From an uncultured Bacteroidota bacterium (GTDB lineage: Bacteria; Bacteroidota; Bacteroidia; Bacteroidales; WCHB1-69): a stretch of DNA of 64,000 bases. The position numbers and the translations under genes are program-made. This document shows, in pieces, positions 53,865 through 62,400 of the stretch. Each line of letters begins with the position of its first letter. Within the stretch, counting starts at the first letter, position 1. Under the pieces are notes generated by a model. That model was not told where the DNA came from, ran no database searches, and was given only the letters and a program-made list of their open reading frames with translations. The DNA lies in contig CADCNH010000012.1 of assembly GCA_902802755.1 (NCBI GenBank), positions 16,181-80,180 on the forward strand, in the 5' to 3' direction.

Positions 53865-54869
53865 TTATTTATACAATTCTTCTTGATTTTTCTTGGATGC
53901 TTTTCTTGTGATAAACTCATTAATAAAGCCTGTTCCATATCCAAACAGCTGGGAATAGCAGGCGGCTATAGACATCAGTGCGATTTTGAGCTTTTTGTTT
54001 CGGATGTATGATTCCACAAAAATAGCCAAGACATAGACTGCTATGGGAAGAAGCCAAATCCACCAATAAGTCCAACGACATATCAAGGATATGATAGCCG
54101 CCAACACCAAGAAAATATTACCAATCACAAAGCAAGCCGGCAACATGTGAACCAATTTCAAAGTGCCCGGATGCAAGGTATTCAGCAAAATTCTTGCCTT
54201 ACCGAAAGTGTTCACCTGACGGAAAAACTTTTTCAAATCGACTCTTCTCTTATGAAAGACACGGGCTTCTGGAAACAATCTGGTCTTAAAACCAGCTTCT
54301 TTGATACGGAAACTCAGGTCGATATCCTCGCCAATCATGTTTTTGTAACCACCAATTTTTTCGTACACTTCCTTGGAAATACCCATGTTGAAGGATCTTG
54401 GGGAGAACTTGTTCACATTTTTGGTTGCACCGCGGATTCCACCTGTCGTCAACATCGAGGTCATGGCATAACTAATAGCCTTCTGCATATCATTGAAAGA
54501 GCTGTCTGCAGCATCCGGTCCTCCGTAGCAATCCACATAATCCTCATTCAAATAACGTTTCACCGTTTCAATATATTCCGACGGCATGATACAATCGGAA
54601 TCAAAAATGATGAAATAATTTCCAGAAGCCCGGTCCATGCCATAGTTACGTGTTTCGCTACGGCCAGAATTGGGTTTGAAATAATAATGAATGTCAAGTT
54701 TGCCTTCGTATTGCTTACAAACATCCTCGCAACGCAAACTTGAGCCATCCTCAATAATCAGCACCTCAAAATCCTTGTCGGTCTGCTTGGACAAACTTTC
54801 CAGCAACTCCGAAACCTCATCCGGACGATTATATACTGGAACTATGATTGACAGTTTGATATTCTCCAC
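53865..54869 (-). CDS. Membrane-associated family 2 glycosyltransferase
   Basis: The 334-residue protein has a GT2 domain with LSIIVPVYNRPDEVSELLES, VLIIEDGSS, the metal motif FDSDCIMP and a later GEDIDLSFRI. Three hydrophobic segments near the C-terminus (about 240-315) anchor it to the inner membrane. It lies directly upstream of the UDP-xylose synthase gene on the minus strand. The acceptor and sugar are unknown. Confidence 0.9.
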   Translation of the reverse strand: MENIKLSIIVPVYNRPDEVSELLESLSKQTDKDFEVLIIEDGSSLRCEDVCKQYEGKLDIHYYFKPNSGRSETRNYGMDRASGNYFIIFDSDCIMPSEYIETVKRYLNEDYVDCYGGPDAADSSFNDMQKAISYAMTSMLTTGGIRGATKNVNKFSPRSFNMGISKEVYEKIGGYKNMIGEDIDLSFRIKEAGFKTRLFPEARVFHKRRVDLKKFFRQVNTFGKARILLNTLHPGTLKLVHMLPACFVIGNIFLVLAAIISLICRWTYWWIWLLPIAVYVLAIFVESYIRNKKLKIALMSIAACYSQLFGYGTGFINEFITRKASKKNQEELYK

Positions 54870-54893
54870 TTTCTCTTAAATTATTTTAATCTG

Positions 54894-54921
54894 CAAAAAT
54901 ACAAAAATTATCAATTAGCAA
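54894..54921 (-). promoter_or_regulatory. Putative promoter for the GT2-UXS pair
   Basis: On the minus strand TATTTTTG (54894-54901) is preceded after 17 bases by TTG (54919-54921) and lies 25 bases before the start codon. Confidence 0.6.
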
Positions 54922-54938
54922 ATTAGCAAATATGTTAC

Positions 54939-55886
54939 TTATGCTAAAACAATCTGCAAACGGGCTAAACGCTCTTCTACCAATGTCCAATACGCTTCCT
55001 GATACTCTTTTGGCAGGAACGATTGCTGGATAATTGGTTGCCATGCTTGACATTTCTTACTGAATCTATGAAAGATATTTGCGATGACCTTGTCGGGAAT
55101 ATCTGCTTTTTGCATGGCCTGAACAAAGTCATTCATCTTTATTTTCCGTTTTCTCGCATTCAGTGTCAGAGCCAATTCTTCTTGATCTTTCGGATTCACA
55201 ATAGCAGCATTCAGCAAATCGTAGGCAGGTGTCAGACGAATTTCATCATCAGTCGGGTTATACAAAGCGAAATTTTTTAGATGCATGTCATTATTGCCTG
55301 TCAGCCAGCAAAATATCAGCAATTCATAATAACGTGTCAAATCCATCTCAGGGACAGAAGAATACGTTCGAATCACTTTTGCAACCTGTTCGTAAGAACT
55401 TTTGTATTTGTATTCTGTCTGACGCTCAGAAAGCTGACACAAATCCTCCATAGGAATTTTGTCACCCGAAGGAGTCCTGTCAATGCGTCGGGTGATATAG
55501 CAAAGCTCACCATCCTTCATTCTGATGAGAGAATGCGGAACAACTTGAATACCAAATTGTTCAGCCAAACACATAGTTAACTGTTCTACCTCAGGCAAGA
55601 AGGGATACATTTCCGTTTGAGGTTTGAGAATAAACCCTCCCCATAGGCCCACAATAGTCAGACGGCTACTTCCTTTATGTTCATTGAGATGCAACGAAAT
55701 TTTTGGCTGAACTCCTGTCAAAGTGGTTTGACTCTGAATGATTTCAGCAGCCAAGGAATCCATATCTGCCCGTGTGTAATCCAATATAGGGGCAGGGGAA
55801 ACTCCAAAAAACTTCCGTGCACACGAGGCGTGAAAATCCACCTCGTCTGGAAGCAATTCCTTATTACAATACAAACACTTACTCAT
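54939..55886 (-). CDS. HipA C-terminal kinase protein (HipT-like toxin)
   Basis: The 315-residue protein is a HipA-type serine/threonine kinase without the N-terminal subdomain. A small zinc-binding motif starts it (CLYCNKELLPDEVDFHASC). The kinase domain has LTGVQPKISL in place of the usual SGxxxK loop, ITRRIDR, the catalytic LTGNNDMHLKNFAL and the metal aspartate in TPAYDLLN. HipA kinases phosphorylate aminoacyl-tRNA synthetases and stop growth. It is the third gene of a minus-strand trio. The ATG at 55886 is just before the CxxC motif and overlaps the previous gene by eight bases. Confidence 0.88.
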   Translation of the reverse strand: MSKCLYCNKELLPDEVDFHASCARKFFGVSPAPILDYTRADMDSLAAEIIQSQTTLTGVQPKISLHLNEHKGSSRLTIVGLWGGFILKPQTEMYPFLPEVEQLTMCLAEQFGIQVVPHSLIRMKDGELCYITRRIDRTPSGDKIPMEDLCQLSERQTEYKYKSSYEQVAKVIRTYSSVPEMDLTRYYELLIFCWLTGNNDMHLKNFALYNPTDDEIRLTPAYDLLNAAIVNPKDQEELALTLNARKRKIKMNDFVQAMQKADIPDKVIANIFHRFSKKCQAWQPIIQQSFLPKEYQEAYWTLVEERLARLQIVLA

Positions 55887-56208
55887 CTTCTTCCCGGATT
55901 TCAATAACACTTAAAGCCCCTATACAATCTTTGCAACAAAGCAACAACAATGACATCCTGTCCAAAGAACTGATGTCGGTATTGCGCAAAGCCACATCCA
56001 ACAACCAACCTTCGGGAATCAGTCCGTCGAAGGCCGGAAACAGGACATTGCTTTCGTAAGGGATATCAGTCAACGGCAATGTCAGACTGACCGGCTTGGC
56101 ATCAGCGAGAGACAAATATTCCGGTAAATATTCGAACCGGTAACCTGTATCTGTTTCAGAAAGTATTCCTGCCAATTGTTTCTTAAAATATATCTTAGCT
56201 CTGCGCAT
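55879..56208 (-). CDS. HipA N-terminal subdomain protein (HipS-like)
   Basis: The 109-residue protein matches the detached N-terminal subdomain of HipA (couple_hipA): YFKKQLAGILSETDTGYRFEY, then VSLTLPLTD and FPAFDGLIPEGWLLDVALR. In the E. coli HipBST system the equivalent separate protein HipS is the antitoxin that neutralises the kinase HipT. It overlaps hipB by 14 bases and the kinase gene by eight, so the three are translationally coupled. The antitoxin role here is inferred from that precedent. Confidence 0.88.
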   Translation of the reverse strand: MRRAKIYFKKQLAGILSETDTGYRFEYLPEYLSLADAKPVSLTLPLTDIPYESNVLFPAFDGLIPEGWLLDVALRNTDISSLDRMSLLLLCCKDCIGALSVIEIREEDE

Positions 56209-56407
56209 GTTCTCGTTTTTGAGGTACTAATTCATAATCAAACAAGTTGAGGACTTTGTTCACTATATCCATTCTCTGTGAAGTTTTGCCTTGTTCCAGC
56301 TCGCGAACAAAAAAAAGGCTTACCCCGGACCGATAGGCCAATTCCTCTTGTGTGAGTCCATATTTTTTGCGTAGTTCCTTTACGCACATCGACAAACGTG
56401 TTTTCAT
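56195..56407 (-). CDS. HipB-like XRE-family regulator
   Basis: The 70-residue protein is a helix-turn-helix DNA-binding protein: VKELRKKYGLTQEELAYRSG, VSLFFVRELEQGK, then a short beta segment LNLFDYELVP. HipB-type proteins bind operators of their own operon and associate with HipA. The ATG at 56407 (MKTRLSMCVKELR) was chosen; the open frame further upstream starts with TTG only. Two perfect palindromes lie upstream. It is related to the lone regulator at 57087. Confidence 0.9.
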   Translation of the reverse strand: MKTRLSMCVKELRKKYGLTQEELAYRSGVSLFFVRELEQGKTSQRMDIVNKVLNLFDYELVPQKREHAQS

Positions 56408-56428
56408 AATTTTATATGATTTCGTCTG

Positions 56429-56511
56429 CAAAAATACAAAATTTTATGATATTATATGCATTTTCATATAATTTTTATTATAGTAATTAAATTTATATGG
56501 TTTTACATATA
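56429..56511 (-). promoter_or_regulatory. Promoter and two palindromic operators of the hip module
   Basis: On the minus strand the -7 box TATTTTTG lies at 56429-56436. Upstream are two perfect inverted repeats, TATATG-N6-CATATA, at 56453-56470 and 56494-56511, 41 bases apart. The first overlaps the -33 region, which suggests that HipB represses its own operon there. A half site (TATATGAT) lies near 56413 inside the leader. Confidence 0.75.
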
Positions 56512-56586
56512 ATAATTAATTCTGAATAAGACAGAAAAAAAAGGAAAGTATATTATGGCATGTATGAAGAAGCCCTACTTATTCTG

Positions 56587-56862
56587 TGCCTCGAAGAGGC
56601 ACCATCTCAATAACCCCGCACGTAAGTGTGGGGTGAAAGGATCCACACAGTATCTCCAAGCCTCGAAGAGGCGACACCGTGAACATAATGAGCTAGTCTC
56701 AGACTGTCAAGATACCGTGGCTTCGTAACCTCATTCCTCCCTTTCGCGGCATGCCAGACATAGCATCAGGGCAGGTATGCCCCGTGCCGCGAGGAGATTA
56801 GACTAGGCATTCCAGACCCCACACTTACGTGCGGGATTACTAAAATTCGACCACTTCGAGGC
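56587..56862. repeat. Large nested palindromic element between the two regulators
   Basis: About 276 bases contain several nested inverted repeats. CCCCGCAC-gtaa-GTGTGGGG (56614-56633) is reverse-complementary to 56817-56836; CTAGTCT (56693-56699) pairs with AGACTAG (56800-56806); and CGCGGCA (56745-56751) pairs with TGCCGCG (56785-56791). Small hairpins TGCCTCgaaGAGGCA (56587-56601) and GCCTCgaaGAGGC (56660-56672) precede the core. It lies in the 679-base gap between the hip module and the next gene and contains no open reading frame of note. Confidence 0.75.
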
Positions 56863-56978
56863 CGTAATCTAATTCGTCATACAAATGAAATAGAAAACCA
56901 ATTATATTTATTGCATCAGTATTATGTTGTAAATAAGTGCTTGTTTTTTCACCACGGATGATATCAAGATTTTTTTAT

Positions 56979-57084
56979 TATCTTTGCACCCGAAAAGGTA
57001 TAAATATTTATATTATTATAAATTTATACCCGAAAGAATATAATTGATTGATTTTTAACGATTTTATACCCGAAAGCATATAAA
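56979..57084 (+). promoter_or_regulatory. Promoter and three 40-base-spaced repeats before the lone regulator
   Basis: The -7 box TATCTTTG (56979-56986) is followed by three copies of ACCCGAAA starting at 56988, 57028 and 57068, exactly 40 bases apart. Copies 2 and 3 extend to tataCCCGAAAG-atataa. The spacing is close to four helical turns, so a protein could bind all three on one face of the DNA. The first copy starts two bases after the -7 box, a good position for repression. Confidence 0.75.
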
Positions 57085-57086
57085 TT

Positions 57087-57302
57087 ATGAGCGAAACAAA
57101 ATTGTCGAAATTTGTAAAAGAACAACGGAAGATATATCATCTAACCCAAGTGGACCTGTCAGAAAAATCAGGTGTGGGCCTTCGGTTTGTCCGTGATTTG
57201 GAACAAGGAAAACCCACCATACGAATGGACAAAGTGAACCAAGTGCTCAACATGTTCGGGGCTGAACTTGGTCCAATAAAAATGGAAAGGGGTGAGCTAT
57301 AA
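57087..57302 (+). CDS. Lone HipB-like XRE-family regulator
   Basis: The 71-residue protein has the same layout as the HipB-like protein at 56195: FVKEQRKIYHLTQVDLSEKSG, VGLRFVRDLEQGKPT and LNMFGAELGP. No hipA-type gene follows. Instead recQ starts 28 bases downstream, probably on the same transcript. Three repeats precede it and are probably its operators. It could be the survivor of a second hip module or a regulator of recQ. Confidence 0.88.
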   Translation: MSETKLSKFVKEQRKIYHLTQVDLSEKSGVGLRFVRDLEQGKPTIRMDKVNQVLNMFGAELGPIKMERGEL

Positions 57303-57330
57303 AACAAGCAGAAAACCATAAGTGACATTC

Positions 57331-59229
57331 ATGACCAAGCAGGAACAGATACATAAAATACTGAAAGACCACTGGGGTTACGACAGTTTCAGGCCACTGC
57401 AGGAGGACATTATCCTGTCGGTGATGGACGGTCGCGACACCCTGGCCCTCTTGCCCACCGGCGGTGGCAAGTCCATCTGTTTCCAAGTACCCGGCCTCGC
57501 CCTCGACGGACTGTGTATCGTCATTTCGCCACTCATAGCCCTGATGAAGGACCAAGTGGCCAACTTGCGCAAACGCCATATCAAAGCCGCAGCCCTATAT
57601 TCCGGCATGAGCAAGCATGAGATCGAACTGGTGCTCAACAACTGCACCTTCGACCCGGAATTCAAGTTTCTGTATGTGTCGCCCGAACGCCTCAAAACCG
57701 ACAATTTCCGGGCTACGCTGTCACATCTGCGCGTCGGACTGATCGCCGTCGATGAGTCGCACTGCATCTCGCAATGGGGTTACGACTTCCGTCCTCCCTA
57801 CCTCGAAATCGCCGAGATACGTCAGTTTTTCCCGAAAGTGCCCATGCTTGCGCTGACCGCCACCGCCACTCCCGAAGTGGTGAAGGACATCCAAGACAGA
57901 CTCCATTTTCCGCAATACAATGTTTTTCAGAAAAGTTTCAAGCGGGACAATCTGACCTATTATGTTGTAAAAGAAGAAGATAAAAACAACCGTATGTTGC
58001 GCATCATGCAGCGCTTCCCCGGCACAGGCATCGTATATGTGCGCAACCGCCGCAAAACACAGGAGACCGCCGAATTTCTGCAACGCAACGGCATCGCCGC
58101 CGACTTCTACCATGCCGGCCTCGACAGTGCCACCCGCGACCGCAAACAAAACGAGTGGATGCAAGACCAGACCCGCGTCATCGTGTCCACCAACGCCTTT
58201 GGCATGGGCATTGACAAACCCGACGTGCGTTTTGTCATCCACATCGACATTCCCGACACCTTGGAGGGCTATTTCCAAGAGGCTGGACGCGGAGGCCGCG
58301 ACGAGAAAGAGTCCGTGGCCATCATGCTCTACGACGATGCCGACATCCGCGAACTGAAACGAAATTTCGAGCTGACTTTCCCACCCATTGAGGACATCCG
58401 CAAAGTATATAATATATTGTGCAACCATTACAATATAGCCCTCGGTGACGGAGCTGGCCGCACTTTTCCTTTCCGCATAGGCGAACTTCTGAAACCCGCC
58501 GCCATGAATATGGTGGCCATCTACAATTCCATCAAGTTTTTGGAAAAGATGGGCATGGTTTTTCTCAGTGAGGATGGGAAAAGCACCTCACAACTCAGCA
58601 TGAGCATCGGCGGAGAGCGGTTGACAATTTTTGAAGAGAAAAACCCTGAATACGACGAATTTATCAAACTGATTCTGCGCTCCTACAGCGGTCTTTTCAC
58701 CCGCTATGTCAAGATTGACGAGGCCGAAATCGCCCAGCGTGCCGGCATTAGCGAGGAAGAAGCCGTCAGCCTGCTTCACAAGCTGGCCCGCATGGGACTG
58801 TGGAGCTATTCGCCCAAAACCGAACAAGCGCTCATCACCTTCCTCACCCCACGAGTGGATGAGGATTACCTGTACTTCAGTCCCGACATCTACAAACGAC
58901 GTAAAGAGGTGGCGCAAAAGCGATTAGACGAAGTTTTGCACTTTGTTCAATGCGAAGACACCTGCCGCAGTCAGCTGCTTTTGGCCTATTTTGGCGAGCA
59001 TAAAAGTCCCGCCTGCGGTAAATGCGATGTGTGCCTGAAAGTGCACAAAGAAGAGGTAAACAATAAAGACTTTAAAGACATTAGTACAGAAGTAAAAAAA
59101 GTTGCTGTATCAGGCATAAAAGACATTAAAGACCTTATTATCAAGGTTTCCCAAAAATTCACCCAAGAAAAAGTGGTGAAAGTGGTGCGATGGATGGTGG
59201 ATAATGGAGAGTTGAACGTGGAAACGTGA
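57331..59229 (+). CDS. recQ: ATP-dependent DNA helicase RecQ
   Basis: The 632-residue protein is a 3'-5' DNA helicase with FRPLQEDIILSVMDGRD, the Walker A ALLPTGGGKSICFQVP, a Walker B variant VDESHCISQWGYDFRP (DESH instead of the usual DEAH) and a sharply matching aromatic-rich loop. GRGGRDEKES completes the helicase core. The zinc-binding site is at the C-terminus (CEDTCR and CGKCDVC). No HRDC domain is visible; the tail instead ends in a predicted helical segment. The ATG at 57331 was chosen over a GTG nine bases upstream. It is noticeably richer in GC than the regulator before it. Confidence 0.95.
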   Translation: MTKQEQIHKILKDHWGYDSFRPLQEDIILSVMDGRDTLALLPTGGGKSICFQVPGLALDGLCIVISPLIALMKDQVANLRKRHIKAAALYSGMSKHEIELVLNNCTFDPEFKFLYVSPERLKTDNFRATLSHLRVGLIAVDESHCISQWGYDFRPPYLEIAEIRQFFPKVPMLALTATATPEVVKDIQDRLHFPQYNVFQKSFKRDNLTYYVVKEEDKNNRMLRIMQRFPGTGIVYVRNRRKTQETAEFLQRNGIAADFYHAGLDSATRDRKQNEWMQDQTRVIVSTNAFGMGIDKPDVRFVIHIDIPDTLEGYFQEAGRGGRDEKESVAIMLYDDADIRELKRNFELTFPPIEDIRKVYNILCNHYNIALGDGAGRTFPFRIGELLKPAAMNMVAIYNSIKFLEKMGMVFLSEDGKSTSQLSMSIGGERLTIFEEKNPEYDEFIKLILRSYSGLFTRYVKIDEAEIAQRAGISEEEAVSLLHKLARMGLWSYSPKTEQALITFLTPRVDEDYLYFSPDIYKRRKEVAQKRLDEVLHFVQCEDTCRSQLLLAYFGEHKSPACGKCDVCLKVHKEEVNNKDFKDISTEVKKVAVSGIKDIKDLIIKVSQKFTQEKVVKVVRWMVDNGELNVET

Positions 59230-59295
59230 ATACGTGGAGACATGCACTGCGTGCATTCGGGAAGACGAAAAGACGGAAAGATGATCATCGTCTTA

Positions 59296-59395
59296 CCGAG
59301 CGAATGTAATGAGCGACTCCCCGAGCGAGCATAGCGAGTGTCTCCCCGAACGAACGAAGTGAGTGTCTCTCCGAGTGAACGAAGTGAACGACTTA
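59296..59395. repeat. Four tandem 25-base units of the hairpin plus CTCCC type
   Basis: Units start at 59296, 59321, 59346 and 59371, a period of exactly 25. Each has the form CCGAGCGA-N5-GTGAGTG-TCTCC, and the arms are imperfect inverted repeats that vary between units. A related hairpin (ATGCACtgcGTGCAT) lies at about 59242-59256. The array fills most of the 188-base gap between recQ and the GH92 gene. Confidence 0.8.
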
Positions 59396-59417
59396 ACATA
59401 AACAAATCAACATAAAA

Positions 59418-62396
59418 ATGAAACGCATCCTGACATTAACCCTAATGGTGATCCTGTTTGGAACAGTGGCTTCCGCACAGGAAAATTTAGTTCAATACGT
59501 CAATCCCCTGGTGGGCACGGACTTTCACGGGCACACCTACCCCGGTGCCATCGTGCCGTTTGGAGCGGTACAGCTCAGTCCCGACACCCGCCTGGACGGC
59601 TGGGACGGTTGCTCGGCCTACCACTACTCGGACAATGTGGTGTACGGCTTCAGCCACACCCACCTCAGCGGTACCGGCTGCTCCGACTATGGCGACATCC
59701 TGCTGATGCCTTTCACCGGCAAAGCCTCAGTCATCAACAGCGAGTACTGTTCAACCTTCTCTCACAGCAAGGAAATCGCAGAGCCAGGTTATTACTCCGT
59801 ATGGCTCGACAAGTATAAGGTAAAAGCTGAACTGACCTGCACCCCACGAGTGGGTGTGCATCGTTACACCTACCCCGACAACGATATACCCAAAGGCATT
59901 ATCCTGGATTTGAAGCATCGTGACATGGTGTTGAACAGCGTCATCAGCTATGACGCCAAGGCCAACAAAATCGTGGGTTTGCGTGATTCCAAAGCATGGA
60001 ACGAACACCAGAAGCTGAACTTTTCCATGCTCTTCTCCCAACGCATCGCCAAAGTGGAGTTCTATGTGAACGACCAGCGTGTGGATTCGGTCAACGCCAT
60101 CACCGGAACCAACTGCAAAGCTATCATCTATTTCGCTGAAAACACCAAGCAAGTAGTGGTGAAAGTGGCCCTTTCCGCCGCCGCCCTCAACCTGAATGAT
60201 GCCGACAAGAACCTGAAAGAGGTTCCCGATTTCGACTTCCACAAAGTCCACCACCAAGCCCGTGAAATATGGAACGAGGAACTCAACAAAATCGTGGTGG
60301 AAACCAATGACACTGAACTTAAAAAAGTATTCTATACTGCTCTGTATCATTGTTTTACATCTCCTTATCTATTTAATGATGTGGATGGAAAATACCGTGG
60401 TATGGACGGGCTGACGCATCAGGCCAAAGAACACAATGTCTATACTGTTTTCTCCCTGTGGGACACCTACCGCGCCCTGCATCCGCTGCTGACGCTCATC
60501 GACCGCAAACGCACAGATGATTTTGTCTATACTTTCATGCGCCATTATGAGCAAGGCGGCATGCTGCCCGTATGGGAACTGTCGGCTTACGAAACCTGGT
60601 GTATGATTGGCTACCACAGCATTCCCGTCATTTACGACGCTTATCAGAAAGGCATTTTGGACCATTATTCTGATTATGAGAAACTCCAGATGCTCAATGC
60701 CATGGTGGCCAGTGCCAAACTGAATCTTCTGGGCCGTCCAGAATATGCAAAATACGGTTTCATTCCCTCCGATTACGAGCACGAATCCGTTTCCAAAACT
60801 TTGGAATATGCCTTCGACGACTGGTGCATCGCCCAATTCGCCAAAGCTATAGGACAAGACGATGTCTATCAGGAATTTATCAAAAGATCACAATTCTATA
60901 AAAACATCATGGATGCCAATGGTTTCATGCATCCCAAAGCAAATGGAGGCTTTCTGCTGCCATTCAACCCCAAAGAAATCAACAATCACTTTACGGAAGC
61001 CAACTCCTGGCAGTATTCTACCTACGTGCCCCATGATTTCAATACCTACGTGGATTTGATGGGCGGAACAGCTATCGCGGAACGCTTATTGGACAGCCTC
61101 TTCGGCACAAGTTCTCTCACTTCTGGTCGCGAGCAGGTGGATGTCACAGGTCTGATTGGACAGTACGCCCATGGCAACGAACCCAGCCACCATGCTGCCT
61201 ACCTGTATAATTTCATCGGCAAGCCCTGGAAAACCCAACGCATGACCGACAGCATCATGCACAGCCTTTACACCTCGCAACCCGACGGACTGTGCGGCAA
61301 CGAAGACTGTGGCCAGATGTCCGCTTGGTACGTGCTCAGTGCCATGGGGTTTTACCCTGTTTGCCCCGGCGACAACCATTACATCATTGGCAGCCCGATG
61401 TTCGACAAGGTCACCATCAACTTGGAAAACGGCCAGCAGTTTGTCATCACCGCCACCAACCGCAGCCGCAATGCCTGCTACATCCAGTCCGCCAAACTGA
61501 ACGGACAGAAATACGACAAATCCTATATCACCTTCGAGGATATCAAGGACGGTGGACAACTCAACTTTGTCATGAGCACGAAACCCAACACCAAATGGGG
61601 CGTGGGCAAGGGAAAGCAACCCGAGAACCGACTGGAGCCGGCCATCACCATCGTGCCTAACATCAACGCACCACAGCAGACTTTCAAAGACCAGCTGACG
61701 TTCAACATCAGCCTGTTCCAACCTGAACAAATCAGCAACAGCAAGCTGGTTTATCCCGCCACCACCGACAAAATCTATTTCACCACCGATGGCACCGAAC
61801 CCGCCAGAAATTCAAGATTGGAATACACCGGGCCCGTTACCATCAAGGAGAACACCACCGTAAAAGCAGTAAGCTACAACGAAACAACTGGTTACAGCCC
61901 AGTTGTCGAGGCCAAATTCTACCAGTTTGCCCAGGATAAGAACATCATGCTACACTCCCAATATTCCGAAATGTATTCGGCAGGTGGTGACAATGCGTTA
62001 TTGGACGGCATCCGCGGCCAGACCAACTTCCGCTTAGGCGGTTGGCAAGGCTATCAGGGCAAGGACTTCGAAGCCACCATTGACCTGCTGAAAGTGAAAG
62101 ACATCCATAAAGTGAGCGTAGGTTTCCTGCAAGATACCCGCGCATGGATTATCTTCCCGACCTCTATGACGGTGGAAGTTTCCGAAGACAACGTAAACTT
62201 CGAGCCTTACGGCACTTTCGTCAATCAAGTCCCTGCCAACAACTATGAGGAACAGGTGCAGGAATTCACAGTGAGCAAAAACGCCAAATGCCGTTACATC
62301 CGCATCACCGCAAAGACCTTCGGCAAACTTCCCGACTGGCATCTAGGTGCCGGTGGCGACAGCCACATCTTCGTTGATGAAATAACTATAGAATAA
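59418..62396 (+). CDS. GH92-family glycosidase (alpha-mannosidase type)
   Basis: GH92 enzymes are calcium-dependent exo-alpha-mannosidases active on host or microbial glycans. The 992-residue protein has a signal peptide (about 1-20, ending ASA). The N-terminal GH92 domain has VNPLVGTDFHGHTYPGAIVP and FSHTHLSGTGCSDYGDI, and the catalytic domain has HGNEPSHHAAYLYNF and CGNEDCGQMSAWYVLSAMGF. After about residue 760 come a chitobiase-C-like segment (IYFTTDGTEPARN) and an F5/8-type carbohydrate-binding domain. It is secreted to the periplasm or surface. No SusCD pair is nearby, so it is not within a classical PUL here. Confidence 0.93.
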   Translation: MKRILTLTLMVILFGTVASAQENLVQYVNPLVGTDFHGHTYPGAIVPFGAVQLSPDTRLDGWDGCSAYHYSDNVVYGFSHTHLSGTGCSDYGDILLMPFTGKASVINSEYCSTFSHSKEIAEPGYYSVWLDKYKVKAELTCTPRVGVHRYTYPDNDIPKGIILDLKHRDMVLNSVISYDAKANKIVGLRDSKAWNEHQKLNFSMLFSQRIAKVEFYVNDQRVDSVNAITGTNCKAIIYFAENTKQVVVKVALSAAALNLNDADKNLKEVPDFDFHKVHHQAREIWNEELNKIVVETNDTELKKVFYTALYHCFTSPYLFNDVDGKYRGMDGLTHQAKEHNVYTVFSLWDTYRALHPLLTLIDRKRTDDFVYTFMRHYEQGGMLPVWELSAYETWCMIGYHSIPVIYDAYQKGILDHYSDYEKLQMLNAMVASAKLNLLGRPEYAKYGFIPSDYEHESVSKTLEYAFDDWCIAQFAKAIGQDDVYQEFIKRSQFYKNIMDANGFMHPKANGGFLLPFNPKEINNHFTEANSWQYSTYVPHDFNTYVDLMGGTAIAERLLDSLFGTSSLTSGREQVDVTGLIGQYAHGNEPSHHAAYLYNFIGKPWKTQRMTDSIMHSLYTSQPDGLCGNEDCGQMSAWYVLSAMGFYPVCPGDNHYIIGSPMFDKVTINLENGQQFVITATNRSRNACYIQSAKLNGQKYDKSYITFEDIKDGGQLNFVMSTKPNTKWGVGKGKQPENRLEPAITIVPNINAPQQTFKDQLTFNISLFQPEQISNSKLVYPATTDKIYFTTDGTEPARNSRLEYTGPVTIKENTTVKAVSYNETTGYSPVVEAKFYQFAQDKNIMLHSQYSEMYSAGGDNALLDGIRGQTNFRLGGWQGYQGKDFEATIDLLKVKDIHKVSVGFLQDTRAWIIFPTSMTVEVSEDNVNFEPYGTFVNQVPANNYEEQVQEFTVSKNAKCRYIRITAKTFGKLPDWHLGAGGDSHIFVDEITIE

Positions 62397-62400
62397 TACC

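Noticed and set aside
57721..58428. 235-codon minus-strand open frame
   Set aside because: It is antisense to the helicase domain of recQ, which is strongly conserved. It is a GC-rich shadow frame.
61086..61730. 214-codon minus-strand open frame
   Set aside because: It is antisense to the GH92 catalytic domain and has no motif of its own.
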